From an uncultured Eubacterium sp. (GTDB lineage: Bacteria; Bacillota; Clostridia; Peptostreptococcales; Anaerovoracaceae), in assembly GCA_905193765.1 (NCBI GenBank), contig CAJJPZ010000131.1, positions 1 to 6,152 on the forward strand: a stretch of DNA of 6,152 nucleotides, given 5' to 3'. The number at the start of each line of letters is the position of its first letter. Positions within the stretch are counted from its first letter, which is position 1. This document shows, piece by piece, positions 5,818-6,152 of this stretch. The position numbers were made by a program, and so were the translations under genes. Below the pieces are notes generated by a model. That model saw only the letters and a list, made by a program, of their open reading frames with translations. It searched no databases and had not been told where the DNA came from.

Positions 5818-6018
5818 ATGGCTGTAAGACTCAATGACAACAAAGAACTTGTCGCAAAGATAAAAGAAGGTCTGGAGAAAAAGGGCGGCTACTGTCCGTG
5901 CAGACTTGAAAAGACAGAAGACAACAAATGCATATGCAGGGAATTCAGAGAGCAGATGGCAGATCCTGATTTTGAAGGATACTGTCACTGCATGCTGTAC
6001 TACAAATCCAGAGACTGA
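5818..6018 (+). CDS. Small ferredoxin:thioredoxin reductase catalytic-chain-like protein
   Basis: This 66-residue soluble protein has six cysteines in three CxC pairs: C26-P-C28, C38-I-C40 and C56-H-C58. CPC, CxC and CHC in that order is the hallmark of the catalytic (beta) chain of ferredoxin:thioredoxin reductase (PF02943). There four cysteines hold a 4Fe-4S cluster and two form the redox disulfide. By analogy, C26, C38, C40 and C56 would bind the cluster, and C28 and C58 would be redox active. It is shorter than the plant and cyanobacterial chain (about 110 residues), and no variable chain or thioredoxin gene is next to it. It probably reduces a thioredoxin-like partner using a ferredoxin or similar donor (inference). 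The start at 5818 lies 10 nt after AAGGAG; an out-of-frame ATG at 5811 is too close. It has its own promoter and terminator. Confidence 0.85.
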   Translation: MAVRLNDNKELVAKIKEGLEKKGGYCPCRLEKTEDNKCICREFREQMADPDFEGYCHCMLYYKSRD

Positions 6019-6025
6019 AAAGGCT

Positions 6026-6085
6026 AAAAAACAGAACACCTGACGGAAAGCAGAAAGCTGTGATCCGTCAGGTGTTCTGTTTTTT
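6026..6085. terminator. Bidirectional terminator, 22-bp perfect stem
   Basis: The 22 bases at 6026-6047 (A6, then CAGAACACCTGACGGA) are the exact reverse complement of 6064-6085, which ends in T6, around a 16-nt loop. A residues at one foot and T residues at the other make it work for both strands. It ends the FTR-like gene (stop at 6018) and lies 18 nt from the end of the converging gene at 6104. Confidence 0.92.
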
Positions 6086-6103
6086 GCAGCAGGATCGCTG
6101 AGA

Positions 6104-6152
6104 TCAGCGGCCCTCCCTGTATTTCTTGAGTATCTTGGAAACCGTGGACTGG
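6104..6152 (-). CDS. C-terminal end of an unidentified gene (cut by window)
   Basis: On the - strand a frame open from the window edge reads QSTVSKILKKYREGR and stops with TGA at 6106-6104, just before the shared terminator. The stretch STVSKILKKYRE is basic and amphipathic and resembles a helix-turn-helix recognition helix, as in small DNA-binding regulators. Fifteen residues are too few to name a family. The case for a real gene rests on the sensible peptide and the fit of its stop codon to a bidirectional terminator. Confidence 0.5.
   Translation of the reverse strand, partial: QSTVSKILKKYREGR

Noticed and set aside
5811..5837. An 8-codon upstream ORF (ATG at 5811 to TGA) overlapping the FTR-like gene start.
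   Set aside because: Its ATG is only 3 nt from the AAGGAG, too close for good initiation, and the peptide has no leader-peptide character. The in-frame start at 5818 explains the ribosome site.

Overview
The window looks like ordinary chromosome from an anaerobic Gram-positive of the Clostridia. The grounds are strong AGGAGG-type ribosome sites, frequent ATA (Ile) and AGG/AGA (Arg) codons, a T-box riboswitch, a solitary ECF-transporter S component and a very small ferredoxin:thioredoxin-reductase-like protein. No insertion sequence, phage gene, CRISPR array, tRNA or rRNA is visible.

Layout. (1) 1-1755, + strand: the RecQ DNA helicase gene, missing only its N-terminal tip at the window edge. 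(2) 1821-1876: a perfect inverted repeat flanked by A and T runs, a shared terminator for recQ and the converging gene. (3) 1916-3460, - strand: a sodium:solute symporter (SSS family). Its roughly 350-nt leader (about 3461-3809) carries a full T-box riboswitch. Its loop-E motif, specifier loop, antiterminator with a 7-nt bulge and terminator can all be drawn by hand. The specifier codon reads UAC (Tyr), and the antiterminator UGGU fits a tRNA with discriminator A, as in tRNA-Tyr. The symporter is therefore best read as a tyrosine transporter made when charged tRNA-Tyr runs low. (4) 3816-4057: the divergent regulatory region, with the symporter promoter, three ATAC-W-GTAT-type elements at an exact 16-bp period, and a promoter for the rightward operon. 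(5) 4058-5723, + strand: a tightly coupled pair, an ECF-transporter S component and a class V aminotransferase resembling pyridoxamine-pyruvate aminotransferase. Together they suggest uptake and conversion of a vitamin B6 form (inference). (6) 5757-6085, + strand: a self-contained unit of strong extended -10 promoter, 66-residue six-cysteine FTR-catalytic-like protein and 22-bp perfect terminator. (7) 6104-6152, - strand: the last 15 codons of a gene converging on that terminator.

The window holds several small regulons rather than one large cluster. The items most worth a second look are the Tyr T-box/symporter assignment, the S-component plus aminotransferase pair with its three-element operator array, and the minimal FTR-like protein with its shifted middle cysteine pair. 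I did not find anything that clearly amounts to a wholly new class of system.
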